Positions 62,733-64,000 of a stretch of DNA of 64,000 nucleotides are shown here, piece after piece. Position 1 is the stretch's first letter, and each line of letters starts with the position of its first letter. The DNA lies in the NCBI RefSeq assembly GCF_013204885.1, contig NZ_JABMKX010000009.1, positions 248,001-312,000 on the forward strand. Direction: 5' to 3'. The notes beneath the pieces are model-generated. The model ran no database searches and had not been told where the DNA came from. It saw only the letters and a list, made by a program, of their open reading frames with translations. The translations under genes and the position numbers were made by a program. The DNA comes from Paenibacillus tritici (GTDB lineage Bacteria; Bacillota; Bacilli; Paenibacillales; Paenibacillaceae).

Positions 62733-62766
62733 TGACCCCTCGTAGGGGGCCTGGGTTATTTTATAA
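62724..62766 (+). terminator. Terminator of uvrA
   Basis: AATAACCCA pairs with TGGGTTATT, with an inner CCCC/GGGG, followed by TTATAATAT. Weak T-run, but the stem is strong. Confidence 0.7.
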
Positions 62767-62843
62767 TATAAGCATATATGCGCTGGGGAAACGAAGCTTA
62801 ACCCTGATTAGTAGTGGCCGGCCACCGGGGATAGCGGACGCAG

Positions 62844-63022
62844 TTGGAAATAAGGCACTTAATACTGCCGAAACCGAGTGTTACGAGTCAGCAGGTGGAA
62901 AAAGTCCATGTAATCCACGGAACTCTACCGATTCAGCAGAAATCGAGCCGATTAAGTGTTGTTTTTCCAACTGCTTCCTATCAATATTCTAGTGACGTCA
63001 AATTAGATGTGCTAATTCCACT
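62844..63022. repeat. Phased array: two direct and two inverted copies at 51 bp
   Basis: TTGGAAATAAGGCACTTAAT (62844) and GTGGAAAAAGTCCATGTAAT (62895) are 51 bp apart. The reverse-oriented forms ATTAAGTGTTGTTTTTCCAA (62951) and ATTAGATGTGCTAATTCCAC (63002) are again 51 bp apart. This is the layout seen at 7755-7936 with a different motif. It occupies the gap after uvrA; no gene is evident in 62.77-63.11 kb. Confidence 0.65.
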
Positions 63023-63115
63023 TATTGTCACCCGCCGCTCCGCAATCCGAACCGTGCGTAAACACACGCCACAGTAAAGGTTACTTGGTCATCTTTTTCT
63101 GTTATCGGCTACCTG

Positions 63116-63355
63116 CTACAACTCACTGCGGATACCGAGGATGAATTTGAAACGGCTGCTGGTTTTTTGCATTCTTTTGAAGCCTTCCCGGGAATCCGCA
63201 ATCCATACCGTTCTTCTGATCCAGACTCTCAGGTATACGGAGCGGAATTTAACCGGTCTGATTATTCCTTTGGCCTCGGTCTCTGTACCATCCGGCTGTT
63301 CCATCTCTGTTCGCACAAACCACGTATTTCCGATTCCGAATTCGATGTATTTCAA
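63116..63355 (-). CDS. DUF3977 family protein
   Basis: 79 residues: KYIEFGIGNTWFVRTEMEQ, then GTETEAKGIIRPVKF, SVYLRVWIRRTVWIADSREG and a basic C-terminus. I recall this pattern as the small DUF3977 family of Bacillales, function unknown. TTG 63355 has AGGTGA seven bases upstream; longer in-frame starts (ATG 63406, 63532) would run into the mobile-element copy 5 and lack family support. Confidence 0.6.
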   Translation of the reverse strand: MKYIEFGIGNTWFVRTEMEQPDGTETEAKGIIRPVKFRSVYLRVWIRRTVWIADSREGFKRMQKTSSRFKFILGIRSEL

Positions 63356-63440
63356 GCGAGTGTCACCTATCTTCCTGTAGCCTGTTCTCTTGATTCCAAA
63401 AGGCATTCCGGTAGTGAATAGGATTAATTGTACCATTATC

Positions 63441-63658
63441 CTATATAGATTGTACTTGAGAATATACAGACAGGGAAAAGTGACGGAGGAGAATTTTGGA
63501 ACTGTAGGAGCGTTAGCGTCCGCCTTTGTCACCGGACTTCTACCGCGATTAGCGGTCCCAAATCAAGAAGTCTGGGGACAACAGCGGCCGGAGGGCCAAA
63601 CATTCTCTGGAGTCACGGCAATCCCAGAACGGAAAACTCACAAGTGCAATCTATATAG
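63441..63658. repeat. Dispersed structured repeat with terminal inverted repeats, copy 5
   Basis: A 218-bp element bounded by CTATATAGATTGTACTTG and CAAGTGCAATCTATATAG, inverted with 17 of 18 matches. The interior is almost identical to the copy at 33.3 kb. Size, terminal repeats and absence of a gene fit a miniature inverted-repeat element (MITE); no clear target duplication is seen. Confidence 0.9.
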
Positions 63659-63899
63659 ACAAAAATTAATCTGGCGTCAGGCAAGCAAGACTGGCATATT
63701 TAGAGCATGTCACCCGTAAGATTCAATGAGAAGATTTTGTGTTGAATGAATAGCAGCGGGTGATGTGAAGATTGCGCGGAATAGCTCCTTGATAACCGGA
63801 TAACAAGCAGCCGTCAATGTGAAATATCCCTGAATCACAGCTGAATTCGGCCATTTGAAAATTTTTTGTGACAAAACTAACGTTTTTAAAATATTTCTA

Positions 63900-63928
63900 T
63901 TGCGTGACTGAAATGGTAACGATAACAT
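63900..63928 (+). promoter_or_regulatory. Possible promoter of the last gene
   Basis: TTGCGT (63900) and TAACAT (63923) are 17 bp apart, about 60 bp before the start codon at 63987. The 63.66-63.90 kb stretch otherwise holds nothing I recognise. Confidence 0.35.
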
Positions 63929-63986
63929 AGAAGGTGATATGGATTAGAGGAACTTGCTTGACAACACTTTCAGGGAGGGATTGCCC

Positions 63987-64000
63987 ATGCTGCTTGCAGA
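63987..64000 (+). CDS. Start of a gene cut by the window edge
   Basis: ATG 63987 (MLLA...) lies 8 bases after GGGAGG. Only four codons are visible; nothing can be said of the product. Confidence 0.45.

Noticed and set aside
62732..63077. Small frames of 77-86 codons after uvrA
   Set aside because: They lie over the terminator and the phased array and show no domain or ribosome site.

Overview
The window looks like a chromosomal segment of a Paenibacillus-type member of the Bacillota. Pointers are the strong Shine-Dalgarno sites with many TTG and GTG starts, the low-GC intergenic DNA around medium-GC genes, a DUF5057 surface protein, and a gene order (prfB, yvjA-like ... ftsE, ftsX, ctpB, minJ-like ... 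uvrB, uvrA) that I recall from Bacillus subtilis. This is inference from protein content and order; no database was consulted.

Layout. 1-1.8 kb: 3' end of prfB and a YitT/YvjA membrane protein. 1.8-11.1 kb: a complete arginine pathway from glutamate (argC, argJ, argB, argD, argF, then argG and argH). 11.2-12.0 kb: an esterase. 12.2-27.7 kb: a type IV pilus locus with two minor prepilins, a PilX-like protein, a convergent 1.5-kilo-residue DUF5057 surface protein, pilB, pilT, pilC, a major prepilin, a prepilin peptidase, a fused pilM-pilN and pilO. 27.8-36.5 kb: envelope and division genes (IseA-like inhibitor, VanW/G5 protein, ftsE, ftsX, an EnvC-like M23 peptidase, ctpB, a MinJ-like PDZ protein).

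37.4-43.0 kb: a two-component system divergent from a three-gene ABC exporter, an arrangement like linearmycin resistance LnrJKLMN. 43.0-48.7 kb: rhamnose mutarotase, an antiporter remnant, a lipoprotein, a second ABC exporter with two ABC-2 permeases, and a small membrane protein. 48.8-54.5 kb: a LuxR-type regulator and the glycine cleavage genes gcvT-gcvPA-gcvPB under a tandem glycine riboswitch, with gcvH divergent. 54.6-57.0 kb: a membrane protein and motA-motB. 57.2-62.7 kb: uvrB and uvrA. The last 1.3 kb holds repeats, a DUF3977 gene and the first codons of another gene.

The most unusual content is intergenic. A roughly 215-bp element with terminal inverted repeats and strong internal dyads occurs at five places (about 4.3, 8.1, 33.3, 45.4 and 63.5 kb). 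Eight gaps also carry short-period tandem arrays. Six of these have a 51-52 bp period, about five helical turns, although the repeated motif differs. Three of the six share a 13-bp dyad of the form TGYA-N5-TRCA. I know of no description of this phased pattern, and it is the strongest candidate here for something new. The pilus locus with its giant DUF5057 partner is the second.
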